Below, piece after piece: positions 6,351 to 16,400 of a stretch of 45,315 bases of DNA. Source of the stretch: Nanobdellota archaeon. Its GTDB lineage: Archaea; Nanobdellota; Nanobdellia; Woesearchaeales; SM23-78. Each line of letters starts with the position of its first letter. Position 1 is the stretch's first letter. Location of the stretch: contig JAHJQO010000025.1 of the NCBI GenBank assembly GCA_018819305.1, forward strand, positions 1 to 45,315. The letters are read 5' to 3'. The position numbers were made by a program, and so were the translations under genes. The notes under the pieces were generated by a model that was not told the origin of the DNA, searched no databases, and was given only the letters and a program-made list of their open reading frames with translations.

Positions 6351-6421
6351 AATAACCTTTAAAATACGTCTTCCTTTATAAATATTTTTCCTTTTTTTCC
6401 CAAACATCCGACTCAAAAGTC

Positions 6422-6637
6422 TTATTTCTTTTTCTTCTTAAACTTCTTCTGCTCTTCACTTATTTTAACTAGAATCTTTTCAATCTCTCCGCCATCCATC
6501 CAGATGCCGTCGCATTTCTTGCACTTGTCTATGGTTACTTCCATTTTTGTCTTCTTCATCATCTTGACATTGCATCTGGGACAGTCAATAACAGGGTCTT
6601 TTTCATTCAGATACACTTTTTTCTTAAATAAGCTCAT
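6422..6637 (-). CDS. Zinc-ribbon protein, TFIIB-type zf domain
   Basis: A 71-residue protein from ATG 6637, chosen because GAGGTG precedes it at Shine-Dalgarno distance. It has CPRCNVKM and CKKCDGIWMDGGEIEKIL, the two halves of the zf-TFIIB (PF13453-like) ribbon, in which WMD.GE follows the second CxxC. The C-terminus is lysine-rich. Members are small proteins of poorly known role, often near membrane or proteolysis genes. It lies downstream of the TPM gene but has its own TATA at about 6705-6720. Confidence 0.8.
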   Translation of the reverse strand: MSLFKKKVYLNEKDPVIDCPRCNVKMMKKTKMEVTIDKCKKCDGIWMDGGEIEKILVKISEEQKKFKKKKK

Positions 6638-6724
6638 TTTAACACCTCTAAATCTTTGATTTGGAGGTCCAAAAGCCATGCTTTTGATACCTCGGAATTC
6701 TTTGAAATATTTAAACTTTTAGGG

Positions 6725-6751
6725 GACTCCGGTCTTTTTTGACTAGGAGTC
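6725..6751. terminator. Hairpin between TPM and zinc-ribbon genes
   Basis: GACTCC and GTC (6725-6734) pair with GAC and GGAGTC (6741-6751) across a T6 loop on the plus strand. It follows the minus-strand TPM gene and precedes the zinc-ribbon promoter. It may end TPM transcripts; archaeal termination usually needs only a U-tract, so a terminator role is inferred. Confidence 0.4.
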
Positions 6752-6796
6752 GCCTGGATTTTATTAAATTTTGGAGTGAGCTTTTTTGCGAACGGG

Positions 6797-7570
6797 CTAA
6801 AATTTACCGCTAAAGCCGCCTCCGCCAAATCCGCCGCCACCAAAGCCGCCGAATCCTCCTCCGCCAAGGCCTCCGCCTCCGCGTCCGCCTCTGCCAAACA
6901 TGCTGGCAATAAACATGGCTGCAAGAAAGTCTCCTGAGTTAGGTCTTTCTCCTTTGTCTTTTTTGCCTTTCATCTTTTTCTTTGCATGCTTATAACTTGC
7001 AATAATATTGCCTATTATGAAAATTAATATGAAAAATCCCCAAAAACCAAGTTTGATTGTTTCTGAATTAATTTTTGGAGCTCCTGTTCCTGTTGTCTCA
7101 TAACTGTCATCTCCCTTGAGGATTGAGCTGAGAACCACAACACCATCTAATAGTCCTTGTTCATAGTTTCCTTCTTTGAATCTTGGAGCCATGACTTCAT
7201 CACCAATTCTTGCAGCAAGAACATCTGGAATTGTTGGCTCTAATCCATAACCAACCTCAACCCTGTAAGCCCTGTCCTCAACAGCCAGCAGGATTAATAA
7301 TCCATTGTCTTTTCCTTTCTCACCAAGAGTATTATGAGCCAGATTGATAGAATAATCCTCAATAGGCTCGCCATCAGTTGTTTTTACAGTTGCAACAGCG
7401 AGTTCAACTGAAGTATTCAGTTTCAAATCATAAAGAACAGCATTCATTGCTTCCTCAAACTCAGGCGTAATAACACCAGCTTCATCATTAACAAAACCAG
7501 TCAGCTTGTCCAGAGCCAGAACTGGCGCAGACAAAAGAATCATAATTAAGATGACAGTCACTAACCTCAT
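6797..7570 (-). CDS. TPM-domain membrane protein
   Basis: A 257-residue protein with a signal peptide (RLVTVILIMILLSAPVLA), a TPM/TLP18.3 domain in about residues 22-145 (LTGFVNDEAGVIT..., NGLLILLAVEDRAYRVEVGY, GLEPTIPD), a transmembrane helix (LGFWGFFILIFIIGNIIASY) and a glycine-rich tail ending GGGFSGKF. This is the YgcG-like layout: an exported domain anchored near the C-terminus. TPM proteins elsewhere assist membrane-protein or photosystem repair; the archaeal role is unknown. The reverse strand of the Gly-rich tail gives a spurious Ala/Glu-rich ORF. Confidence 0.88.
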   Translation of the reverse strand: MRLVTVILIMILLSAPVLALDKLTGFVNDEAGVITPEFEEAMNAVLYDLKLNTSVELAVATVKTTDGEPIEDYSINLAHNTLGEKGKDNGLLILLAVEDRAYRVEVGYGLEPTIPDVLAARIGDEVMAPRFKEGNYEQGLLDGVVVLSSILKGDDSYETTGTGAPKINSETIKLGFWGFFILIFIIGNIIASYKHAKKKMKGKKDKGERPNSGDFLAAMFIASMFGRGGRGGGGLGGGGFGGFGGGGFGGGGFSGKF

Positions 7571-7646
7571 AAACCAAAGAATAAATTAAAGATTAATAAA
7601 GGTTTTGGAAAAATTTATTAAATTCCATTGATTCCACCATTAATAT

Positions 7647-8081
7647 ATGGCAAAGATTGTTTTAATCTCATGCGTTAGCGGAAAACTTCCTTATAAATCC
7701 AAAGCTCAAGATTTGTATGTAAGCCCACTTTTCAAAAAGGAATTAGAATATGCTAAATTACTAAATCCTGATAAAATTTTCATTCTTTCTGCTAAACATG
7801 GGTTATTGAGATTAAATGAAGAAATTGAACCTTATAATAAAACCCTCAATGAAATGCTTTCTTATGAAAGAAAAGAATGGGCAAATTCTGTATTAAACCA
7901 ATTGAAAAAATCAACAGACTTAAAGAATGATGAATTTATCTTTTTAGCAGGAAACAATTATAGAAAATTTCTACTCCCTCACCTTAAATATTATAAAATT
8001 CCTATGGAGCATATCACTCTTTTTTATCAACAAGGTTGGTTGAAAAAAGAAATTTTAAATTTGAGGATTAAAAATGAGTAA
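7647..8081 (+). CDS. DUF6884-family protein
   Basis: A 144-residue protein with hallmarks of DUF6884: VLISCVSGKL at the N-terminus, AQDLYVSPLFKKELEYA, then ILSAKHGLL and EPYNKTLNEM. The conserved Ser-Cys and Lys-His-Gly-Leu-Leu residues suggest a nucleotide- or base-binding pocket; relatives occur in phages and mobile islands and recall TGT/YaaA-like proteins. Biochemical function is not established. It overlaps the GIY-YIG gene by eight bases, so they form one operon. Confidence 0.75.
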   Translation: MAKIVLISCVSGKLPYKSKAQDLYVSPLFKKELEYAKLLNPDKIFILSAKHGLLRLNEEIEPYNKTLNEMLSYERKEWANSVLNQLKKSTDLKNDEFIFLAGNNYRKFLLPHLKYYKIPMEHITLFYQQGWLKKEILNLRIKNE

Positions 8082-8754
8082 AAATTGCAATACAATTCAT
8101 CAATGGTTTAATGGAATGAAAAAATTTACATTTCCATTTGATAAACAAGAAATTCCGGAAAATGGAATTTACATCTTATTTGAACAAGGAGAATTTGCCC
8201 ACTCTACAAATAGGATTGTAAGAATTGGGACGCATACAGGGCGAAATCAACTTCATTCTAGATTATTTCAGCATTTTTTGAAAGAAAACAAAGACAGAAG
8301 TATTTTTAGAAAAAATATTGGTAGGGCATTATTGAATAAAAGCAACGACCCCTTCCTTGAAAAATGGGAGTTAGATTTAACAACAAAAAATGCTAAAGAC
8401 CAGCATTCAGGCTCAGTTGATTCTGAAAAACAGAAAGAAATAGAAAAAAGAGTAACAAAATGTATACAAGATAATTTTTCCTTTGTTGTTTTTCCGATTG
8501 ATGAAAAAGATAAAAGACTTGAACTTGAATCAAATATTATTTCTACTGTTTCTCTCTGTAAAGAGTGCAAACCTTCTGAGAATTGGTTGGGTAAGTTTTG
8601 TCCAAATGAAAAATTACAAAATAAAAAAACACATGCTAATTGCCTAAAATTAAGCGAAAGTGGACTTTGGAATGTTCATTACCTTTTCAAAGAGAATCTA
8701 TTATTATCTGCTGAAGATATGATAGAGTTAAAACAACTTCTTAATATTGATTGA
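8074..8754 (+). CDS. GIY-YIG-type nuclease
   Basis: A 226-residue protein with a divergent GIY-YIG core: GIY at 31-33, VRIGTHTG (49-56) in place of YIG, an Arg in the SRLFQHF helix, IFRKNIGRALL, and a metal-binding Glu in LELESNII (about 152), followed by the conserved SENWLGK. This matches single-domain nucleases found in defence and restriction islands rather than UvrC or homing endonucleases. It overlaps the DUF6884 gene upstream and a methyltransferase remnant downstream, hinting at an old restriction-modification unit. Confidence 0.78.
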   Translation: MSKNCNTIHQWFNGMKKFTFPFDKQEIPENGIYILFEQGEFAHSTNRIVRIGTHTGRNQLHSRLFQHFLKENKDRSIFRKNIGRALLNKSNDPFLEKWELDLTTKNAKDQHSGSVDSEKQKEIEKRVTKCIQDNFSFVVFPIDEKDKRLELESNIISTVSLCKECKPSENWLGKFCPNEKLQNKKTHANCLKLSESGLWNVHYLFKENLLLSAEDMIELKQLLNID

Positions 8755-9028
8755 CGAAATGCAAAACATCTTCATAACATCAGCACTACAAGGAAAAGAA
8801 AGACTAAAAGGAAAAGACAACAAAGCCATGCATCCAACACAAAAGCCTTTATCAATATTAAAAAGACTAATAGAAATAAGTTCCAACAAAGGAGACATCA
8901 TTCTAGATTGCTTTATGGGAGTGGGAAGCACAGCAGTAGCAAGCAAAGAACTAGGAAGGAATTTTCTAGGTTGTGAATTGAGTAAAGAATATGTGATAAA
9001 AAGTAATTTTCGCCTACAAAACACCTAA
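8747..9028 (+). pseudogene. C-terminal remnant of a DNA methyltransferase
   Basis: The 93 codons read AMHPTQKPLSILKRLI, then GDIILDCFMGVGSTAVASKE and LGRNFLGCELSKEY, the last third of an N6/N4 DNA methyltransferase with motifs ordered as in beta-type enzymes (HPTQKP before the SAM-binding FxGxG). The catalytic [DNS]PP[YFW] motif and target domain that should precede it are missing; the frame begins where the GIY-YIG gene ends. It overlaps the convergent membrane-protein gene by 15 bases. A free-standing function is unlikely. Confidence 0.8.
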
Positions 9029-10546
9029 TTTTTGTAATAATAAATAATATTCTTCAGAATTAGAAATCATAGAATTAGCTAAATTTTTAATATCCATATC
9101 TGATACTATAAAAGAAATGTTTTCATCCTTTATAATTGGAGATAGAATTGAAATAAGCTCTTTCTCTTTATTCTTTAAATTTCTAATATCTGTAATACCT
9201 TTGATTTCATACCCTGTTTGTTTATAAATTGCATTTTTAATTTTTTTACGACGTCTGAAAATTATTTTTTTTAACTCATCAGGAAAACCTTCAGCTAAAT
9301 TATCAATATCAATCCTGTAAAGAATATCTTTTACTTTGTGAGGGTGTTCTGCAATTAAAGCGATAGCTTCATCTGGCTGAATAGTGGAGATTATTTTATC
9401 ATTAAATTCTTCAGTAAAAGGATATTTGTGATTATATACTTGAAAATCATTTTCAGTCATTCTAGTTACTATCATTTTATACTTGTCTCCATCTATCACA
9501 CCTTTTAATTTTTTACCTTCAGGGGTGTTTTTTAATTGTGTCCAAATTTGATTAGTTTTGAGTTTAATTTTTTCTATTAATTTTTTAAATTTCTCATCCG
9601 AATCAAATGATTCATCCTTTTTGACAAACATATCTCCCCTTGAGAAAACTTTAATAAATCCATTCTCTTCAATTATTTTTGTTAAAGGGGGAATGTTTTG
9701 ATATTTATTTATTGACTTTAATAAAGCCACTTCTTTTCTATTTATTACAATAATACTTTTCTTTAGTTTTGATAATGAAAGTAAGTTTACTTCTCGGATA
9801 TTCCCTTCTGAAAAAAGTTTCCTACCTACTGTAAGAATGCTATTCATTGCAGATTCATTTTTATTCAAACTTTCCTTAAGTTCATTGTATAAAATTTCTT
9901 TTTTATTCCATTTTTCTTTCTGCTTTTTTAACTGGTCAGCAGTAATTTCTTGAGCTTTTATTCTAAGACCCAATATATTTAATTGGAGATTATTTTCATA
10001 AGCAGTTATCAATAAATCAAATTCTTTTCTCAACATACCTTCTGATGGAAGATTCGATTTAAAGCGTTCAATAGAAGTTTCTTTTTTCCCCTTTAAAAAT
10101 AAATACTGTAGAAATAACTTTTCAGCTATTGAAAATTTCAATTTCTTTTGAATAAATTCAAAACAATCAGAAATGATTTCATATTCTTGTTCAATAGAAG
10201 TTCTTTCATTATTTAGAAAAGTTCTCAAATGCTTTTGCTTGATAGTTTTTTTCCATTCATCAGATAAATCATTAAGATTTTTAACCATATTTTGCATTGA
10301 GATAAGTATTAATGTAACTATTTTATCTACTTCTTCAGAAAAAAATCTAGCAAGATCCTTTTCTTTAGATCTTTCTTTTTTATCTTTATAAATGTAATAA
10401 AGCAGAATTGAAATACCTAATAACCCAGAACATTTACCAATATAGTCCCAAAAAGAATTGTTAGGGAAAAATTCTACTACGAAAAAAACTATGATAAGTA
10501 ATGCCACATATTCCAGATGTGCAGTAAAAATATTTTTAATTTTCAT
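9014..10546 (-). CDS. Membrane-anchored helical protein, last gene of restriction operon
   Basis: A 510-residue protein with two N-terminal transmembrane helices (YVALLIIVFFVVEFF and LLGISILLYYIYK), then about 450 mostly helical, charged cytosolic residues with coiled-coil stretches (DQLKKQKEKWNKKEILYNE). I recognise no catalytic motif. Its start overlaps the DUF2779 gene by 11 bases, placing it in the same operon as the type IIG enzyme and the HEPN-like genes. It could be a membrane effector or sensor of that system; this rests on context only. Confidence 0.72.
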   Translation of the reverse strand: MKIKNIFTAHLEYVALLIIVFFVVEFFPNNSFWDYIGKCSGLLGISILLYYIYKDKKERSKEKDLARFFSEEVDKIVTLILISMQNMVKNLNDLSDEWKKTIKQKHLRTFLNNERTSIEQEYEIISDCFEFIQKKLKFSIAEKLFLQYLFLKGKKETSIERFKSNLPSEGMLRKEFDLLITAYENNLQLNILGLRIKAQEITADQLKKQKEKWNKKEILYNELKESLNKNESAMNSILTVGRKLFSEGNIREVNLLSLSKLKKSIIVINRKEVALLKSINKYQNIPPLTKIIEENGFIKVFSRGDMFVKKDESFDSDEKFKKLIEKIKLKTNQIWTQLKNTPEGKKLKGVIDGDKYKMIVTRMTENDFQVYNHKYPFTEEFNDKIISTIQPDEAIALIAEHPHKVKDILYRIDIDNLAEGFPDELKKIIFRRRKKIKNAIYKQTGYEIKGITDIRNLKNKEKELISILSPIIKDENISFIVSDMDIKNLANSMISNSEEYYLLLQKLGVL

Positions 10547-11978
10547 TTTGTAATTCCATTAGTTTATTTAATATCCACGCCATTCCTTCGGTATCTAGGC
10601 AACAGTATTTTAGTAGGTTTTTTCTTATTTCTTCTTTGTTTTCTAATTGGGTTTTTATATGACTATAAAAGTATTGCGTACTTGCATCCGCACCGTTATT
10701 GATTTCTAGTTCAGAATAGCTCTTTCCAGTGATTGCGGGTAAGACTTTCTTTATTGAATATGAGCCTTTTTGTGACTTATTATAATAATAGAATGCTCTG
10801 AATGGATCTGCTAAATCAACTATTCTATCGATTGCTTGTTGTAGCCATTCTTTATGTTCAGGAAAATTTTCAGCTAAATTCTTCATAACACTTATTTCGA
10901 ATGATTTATTGAATACTACTATATCTCCTGCTCCTTTTAGGTTTGTTTTCATTTGTTTAAGCAATGCAGGTCTGGGATCTCCTCCTTCTGATAGGAATTC
11001 TTTGTGTTCAACAGAGCCATCTTTTTGTTCTATGTGTAATGAATATTGAAATGGCATTTTCTGATATGGTTTTGATTTATCAAATAAGGGTACTGCCGTA
11101 TCAAATGTTTCAAAATCAAAATGGTAAAGAGGATAGTTTAATGAGTTAAGAAAATGTTTTATATGTTCTTTTGAGATGTATGGGCTTTTCTCAAGAGATT
11201 CTATGATTATTTCATCTTTAGCAGTAAGTTTTGTTCCTTTTGGAATATCCTTAATATCTTCAATACCATCCTCTAATAAGTTCCAATAAACTCTCCAATT
11301 AGTAAGTTGCAAAACGTTATATTCTGGAAGAGTTCCCCAACATTGTTGCTTTAAAGGACAATCATAAGGCTTATTGCATTGCATACAAATATGAATTTCA
11401 GGAGGATTTTCTTGTTTAAGTATACCAAGAAAAATGCCTGTATTCTTTTCAATATCATCAATTAAATTTACTTGATCAGAGACTTCTTCTATCATTATTA
11501 ATTGTTTAGGATCAATCTCTCCATTCCTAACATAATCTTTATTCAAAAATATCAGAAAACATCTATTTACCTTTAATCCTGCTTTTTCTAGTACATATTT
11601 CTGAAATGCCAAGTCAGGAATGTGCTGTGGTTTGGATTGAGTGGTTGATTTAATCTCATACAAGTCCCAGCCGTCTTCATTAAAGATAATCAGATCAGAC
11701 CTTACAAAGAGATTTCCAACCATGAAACCAGCTTCAAAAATGGTCTTTCTTTGTTCAACAAGTTCTTTTGTCTTATCCAAGTTATCCTGAAAGTCCATGC
11801 CATTGAGATCAACAGAATTGGGATACAACTTCTTGACGTATTCTTCAAACTCATGACCCTGAGCAAACTTATGCTCATCAGACAAAGAAATCTCAGGCAA
11901 TTGCTTCCTATCAGCAAACCACAACAATCTAGGACACTGAAGACCATTCATGAATTTAGATTTAGTTAAGAGGGTCAT
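10536..11978 (-). CDS. DUF2779 protein: Cas4/RecB-like nuclease fused to DEDD-type exonuclease domain
   Basis: A 480-residue protein. The N-terminal half is Cas4/RecB-like PD-(D/E)XK: SKFMNGLQCPRLLW with C15, D95 (VRSDLII) and E108-x-K110 (LYEIKS), with C198, C201, C207 and C213 completing a likely 4Fe-4S cluster. The C-terminal half (about 280-480) is the DUF2779 DEDD-fold segment: YHFDFETFD (D288, E290), VVFNKSFE and a final D462 in CLDTEG. It probably degrades or trims DNA or RNA. It begins one base after the preceding HEPN-like gene, inside the restriction operon. Confidence 0.83.
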   Translation of the reverse strand: MTLLTKSKFMNGLQCPRLLWFADRKQLPEISLSDEHKFAQGHEFEEYVKKLYPNSVDLNGMDFQDNLDKTKELVEQRKTIFEAGFMVGNLFVRSDLIIFNEDGWDLYEIKSTTQSKPQHIPDLAFQKYVLEKAGLKVNRCFLIFLNKDYVRNGEIDPKQLIMIEEVSDQVNLIDDIEKNTGIFLGILKQENPPEIHICMQCNKPYDCPLKQQCWGTLPEYNVLQLTNWRVYWNLLEDGIEDIKDIPKGTKLTAKDEIIIESLEKSPYISKEHIKHFLNSLNYPLYHFDFETFDTAVPLFDKSKPYQKMPFQYSLHIEQKDGSVEHKEFLSEGGDPRPALLKQMKTNLKGAGDIVVFNKSFEISVMKNLAENFPEHKEWLQQAIDRIVDLADPFRAFYYYNKSQKGSYSIKKVLPAITGKSYSELEINNGADASTQYFYSHIKTQLENKEEIRKNLLKYCCLDTEGMAWILNKLMELQNEN

Positions 11979-11979
11979 T

Positions 11980-12756
11980 TTAATCAGACTCCTTAAATAA
12001 TCTTAAGTAAAACAGAGTAAAAAATTGAAGAGTGATCCCTAATTGAGTTATTTTTTGATATACATCCTGTTTTGTAACAGATTTTGAGCCATAAATTATT
12101 TTATCAGGTTCAATAAGATAATCAGCATGAAGCACTTTATTTCTCAATTCTACATCAAAGATTTTACTTATTTTATTTTTAGTAGAAGATTCATATTTTT
12201 GGATAACAAAAATAAAATCTCCTAGTTGTATGTGCTTTTTTATTAAATCACAAGTATCTGTTTTCCCCTCTTTCCAGATTTTCAATAATAACTCCTCTTG
12301 AACAATGTTTTTAAAAATTTCTTGAAGTGAGCAATAATAAAACAACAGAATCTCAAATTTATCTTTTTCAGCTAGTTCTTTATTTAAGAAAATATTATTT
12401 ATTGTATTTGGGAATTCTAATGCGTGTTTATGCAATCTTTTTCGCTCCGAAATCTTGGTTTTATAAATTTCTTGTTGTTTTTTTAACCATATAAGAAAAT
12501 CTAAGTATTTTACAATCAGATATTCAACTTCTTTAAATTGTTCTTTCTGTTTGCAAAAAATATCTAAAGCTTTATCATAATCATCATCAAATTCGCTTCC
12601 AGTGTTTAAATGAGAAATCCCTTTACTACCAATATACAAGTCAATATAATTTCCAAGTGTTAGGGTGTCAATATCTTTGCTAAATCTATCAAAAAACTCT
12701 TTATTTTCTCTAACAAATTTTTTGGCCTCATTCCTTAATTCATCAAAATTACTCAT
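11980..12756 (-). CDS. HEPN-like protein with RNxxxH motif
   Basis: A 258-residue soluble, strongly helical protein. Near the C-terminus ELRNKVLHADYLI contains R205-N-x3-H210, the form of the catalytic R(x4-6)H motif of HEPN ribonucleases. Helices before (FYYCSLQEIFKNIVQEELLL) and after fit a HEPN four-helix bundle; the N-terminal half is unrecognised. It overlaps the next upstream gene by four bases. If HEPN-like, it may be an RNA-cleaving effector released when the restriction system fails. Assignment rests on motif and context, not a known family name. Confidence 0.6.
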   Translation of the reverse strand: MSNFDELRNEAKKFVRENKEFFDRFSKDIDTLTLGNYIDLYIGSKGISHLNTGSEFDDDYDKALDIFCKQKEQFKEVEYLIVKYLDFLIWLKKQQEIYKTKISERKRLHKHALEFPNTINNIFLNKELAEKDKFEILLFYYCSLQEIFKNIVQEELLLKIWKEGKTDTCDLIKKHIQLGDFIFVIQKYESSTKNKISKIFDVELRNKVLHADYLIEPDKIIYGSKSVTKQDVYQKITQLGITLQFFTLFYLRLFKESD

Positions 12757-13487
12757 TTTATCCTGCTCTCTGCAAAAGTTATCATTTCATTTAGTTTAGA
12801 GATAATACCTTCTGGATTTTCATTCTTAAATTCAGTAGAACATAGATATCTTGCAGATGATCTTAACTGATTAAGTCTTTCTAATATATGAGAATGTTTT
12901 TGTTTTACATTCCCTAAATTTGCCCAATTTTTAAACCGATTAATTCTTGTTTCATGATTTTTGCCTTGTAGAATTTCCTTATCGGGTAATTGAAGTAAAA
13001 CTGCCTTTGCTGAAAGTTCTGCACAGGCAAAAGAATTTTCAAAGAATGGTCTTAATCTTTTTTTCTCTAGATTTTCTTTTGCACTATCCAAAAATTCTTT
13101 AGCTGCCTCTATGTGTTGATTTATTCTTTTTTTATTATACATAAAATCGAATGAGATAACCCAATTATTCTTAAATAATAACAGAGTAATATGTGCACAA
13201 TTCGGGTCTTTTTCAGTTAAATCAATAGATTCTATTTCATCTATATCCTTTTCATAAACTGAATCCCCTTTTTTCTTCGCACAATTAACTTTACATTTTG
13301 CAATGGCTTTGACCTCTTCATTAAGCCTTACTTTATTCCAACCCCTATCCAAAGAAAATATAATTTGAGCACTTTTTAATTTAAAGTCATCTGGAATACG
13401 ATTAAAAGATTTTCTTTTGTCTATTTCTGGTTCAATCCACATCTCCATTGTTTGCTGAAATAATTTTTGAGAAGTATCTTGATTCAT
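12753..13487 (-). CDS. Second HEPN-like protein in the restriction operon
   Basis: A 244-residue protein. Residues from about 125 on read like the first HEPN helices (HIEAAKEFLDSAKENLEKKR, FFENSFACAELSAKAVLL), followed by a helix with RLNQLRSSARYL; there is no clear RxxxxH catalytic motif, so it may be an inactive or binding member. The N-terminal 120 residues, including CKVNCAKKK, are unrecognised. Four-base overlaps with both neighbours (13484 and 12756) show tight coupling to the type IIG gene and the other HEPN-like gene. Confidence 0.6.
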   Translation of the reverse strand: MNQDTSQKLFQQTMEMWIEPEIDKRKSFNRIPDDFKLKSAQIIFSLDRGWNKVRLNEEVKAIAKCKVNCAKKKGDSVYEKDIDEIESIDLTEKDPNCAHITLLLFKNNWVISFDFMYNKKRINQHIEAAKEFLDSAKENLEKKRLRPFFENSFACAELSAKAVLLQLPDKEILQGKNHETRINRFKNWANLGNVKQKHSHILERLNQLRSSARYLCSTEFKNENPEGIISKLNEMITFAESRIK

Positions 13488-16400
13488 TTCAAGCTCTCCT
13501 CAATAACTTTAATATCTTCTTTAGTCAAACCATACAATTTGTAAACCATGTTATTGATTTCATTATCAGTTTTTTCTATTTGGTTTTTTAGATTCAGTAA
13601 ATCTTTTTTATATTCATTAAAATAATCTTCCCATTCATCTTGTTCTTTCAATGAAAGTTTATTTTTACTTAATTTTTCAATTTCTTTAATGAAATCATTA
13701 AACTCTAACTCATAGAAATCATCCAATTTTCTATTCAGTTTTTCTAATCCAAAACTCTTATTTAGTCTATTGAAAAACTTATTTTTCTTATCATAGAAGT
13801 CTTTATTTAGATTGAGCATCAAATCTGCTTTTTCAATAAATGGTTTTTGTTCTGAAGAAGATATTTTTGGGATTGGTATTTGTTTAAGTTGATTTATCTT
13901 TATGTGCAATCCTTCAGGAAAATTATTTTTAAACCATTTATTTACAAAATTTGAGTTCAATAATGTTAAGACATATTTTAGATTAACTTCTTGATCAATT
14001 TCATAAATTAATGAGAGCGTATCTGTAGATAAGTTATTATCCACATCATAACATGCAATTATAGATTTTGCAACATCTTGAATAAATATCTTTGGTTTTA
14101 AAAAATACTCTAAATGTCTTGGACCCGCACCAGTTTTTTCCATCATTAACTTTGGTTTATACCAAACCCATTTCTTTGGGATGCCCGAATAATATTTATA
14201 AATATCTTTACCTCTCAATACAGGGTAGCACTCTTGATCTTTTTTTTCATCTAAAATAAATCTTTTATCATTGCTTGTTTTTATACCTAATGAAAACTTT
14301 GCTATTTCATCTAATTTAATTGTCTCAGTATTAAAATTAACTATTGGCTCAAATGAAAAAGTCAGATTTTCATTACTTTTTATTCGTTCATAACTTAAAC
14401 TGTGCTTTACTTTATCAAATTTATTTTCCCAAAACTTAAATAATTCTATTTTATGATTTTGTTCGGACTTCGAATTAGAAAGTACAATAATAACAGCAGT
14501 AACAATTGCATCTTCAAAAACACCTGCGGGCAATTCAACCAACTTTAAAACACAAGTATCTTCAATAAGAAATTTTCTGAATTTGCTAAAACTGTCTGTT
14601 CCCAACCATGAATTAGAGAAAATAAAACTTAGTAACCCATTTCTTTTTAATAATCCTGTTGCTTTTTCTATAAAAATACTATAAAGATCACTTTTATTTT
14701 TCACAGTTTTATAATTTGACTGATAATATCTCCTAACTTTAGGATTAGAAATATTTGCAATATTCACATAAGGAGGGTTTCCAATCACAATATCAAATTT
14801 AAAAGGAAATTCTTTTTCCCAATCAAATGCTAATTCTCCCGCGACTTCTTTATCATCAATTAATGAGTTCCCACATTTTATATTCTTTGATAAATTCATT
14901 AGTTTTTTGTTTTTTCTTGCTATTTTTAGAAATAAACTTAATTTAGTTATTTCAATAGATTCTTCATTAATATCAACACCATAAATATTATTTTCAATTA
15001 TTTCTCTAGCTTCATCTTCTTCATGCCATTTTGTAAGGGTGAACTGAGTAACATCTTTTTTCTTTTTACGACCTTTCTTAATTGCCAAATATTGTCCTTC
15101 ATCTTCTTTAAACAATTGTATTTCTTTGTGAATTTCTAATAATAAATCAATTGCTTTAATTAGGAATGCTCCACTCCCGCATGCAGGGTCAAGAATCTTA
15201 ATCTCTTTAAATTTCTTTTCTAGTTCAGCGATATCTTTTGAATGTTCTAAAATAAGTTCTCTGGGTGTTGTTGCTTTTTTCTTTGCCAAGTAAGGTATTA
15301 TTGTGTTTCTGCAGATATAATCAGTAATGTATTCTGGAGTATAAAATATTCCTTCTTTCTTTCTTTTTGTTGCTTTTCCTTCCTTTAATTCTTCTATGTC
15401 AGATAGTGATTGCTCAAAGATATGTCCTAGTATGTTTACGTTAATTTCTGTATTAAAATCAAAAGAAGCCATAGTAAATAAGTTTCTTATTATTGGGTTA
15501 ATTTTATTTTCATACTTCTGAAAAATTTCTCTCGAAATCCCATCTAATTCAAGCTCTTTTTTTAATTTATAATATCGGTATATTTCTTTAAAGAACTCTT
15601 TTTTTCTTAAATCTTTAAAGAATATACTTGGAGGTATTTCTTCATGAAATAATCCTCCGTTAAAACCGAATATTTTCTTAGGCGTTGTTGAACCTTTATC
15701 CAATCTCATAAAAAGGCTTAGTATTGTATCTGAAACTATTTTAGATTGATCAGATATAAGCATCTCTGATTTTAAAGCAGATATAACCATTTCTTCAAAT
15801 ATTCTCTTTTCTAATTTATCGGTGTCTTCCGCAAAAAAGACAAACATAAGTCTATTTAAGTATAGTTGAGCATAATGAATTGCTTCTTCTTTTGAGACCC
15901 CATTTTCTTGAAATTCTTTTAGTAGCATTAATCTTGTTTCATGAAATAATTTATAGAATTCTTTTGTAAAATTTCTTTCTTCAATATCAGATTCTTCTTT
16001 TAATTTTTCAACAAAATTATTATCTATTATTTGCTCTTTGGAAAAGATAGCAACGAATTCTTTTAATTTTGTTTCATCATCTTTAATTTCTTCGAAGTCA
16101 AAAAAGTGATTTCTTGTTGATCCTCGGCTTCTATCTATTAATATAAAATGTTTATAATTGGTAGCAATACCATAATCTAGATTTAGTTTTCCCATATATG
16201 TCCATAACTGGTTAAGAGGGGTGTTTTGTCCTTCGCGGTATCCTCTTTGTTCTGCAAATAAATCAGCAGTTTTTGTTCCTTTAGCTTCAATTCCAAGAAC
16301 TGTTTTTCCTGTTTTATTTTTAAAAGAGAATTCTATGTTGCCTGCTTCATGATCCATATCTTTTTTAATATCATAACCTAACAAATCTTTTAGAATGTAT

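Larger units (their letters stand above)
5833..6408. repeat. 10-bp perfect inverted repeat bracketing convergent TA pair
   Basis: GATGTTTGGG at 5833-5842 and CCCAAACATC at 6399-6408 enclose exactly the RelE-like toxin (plus strand) and the small antitoxin-like gene (minus strand). The left arm starts 21 bases after the boundary motif AACACCAATTAAG (5812). Confidence 0.6.

Noticed and set aside
6634-6924. Ala/Glu-rich minus-strand ORF
   Set aside because: Out-of-frame reading of the GGN-rich tail of the TPM protein, a known source of spurious ORFs.
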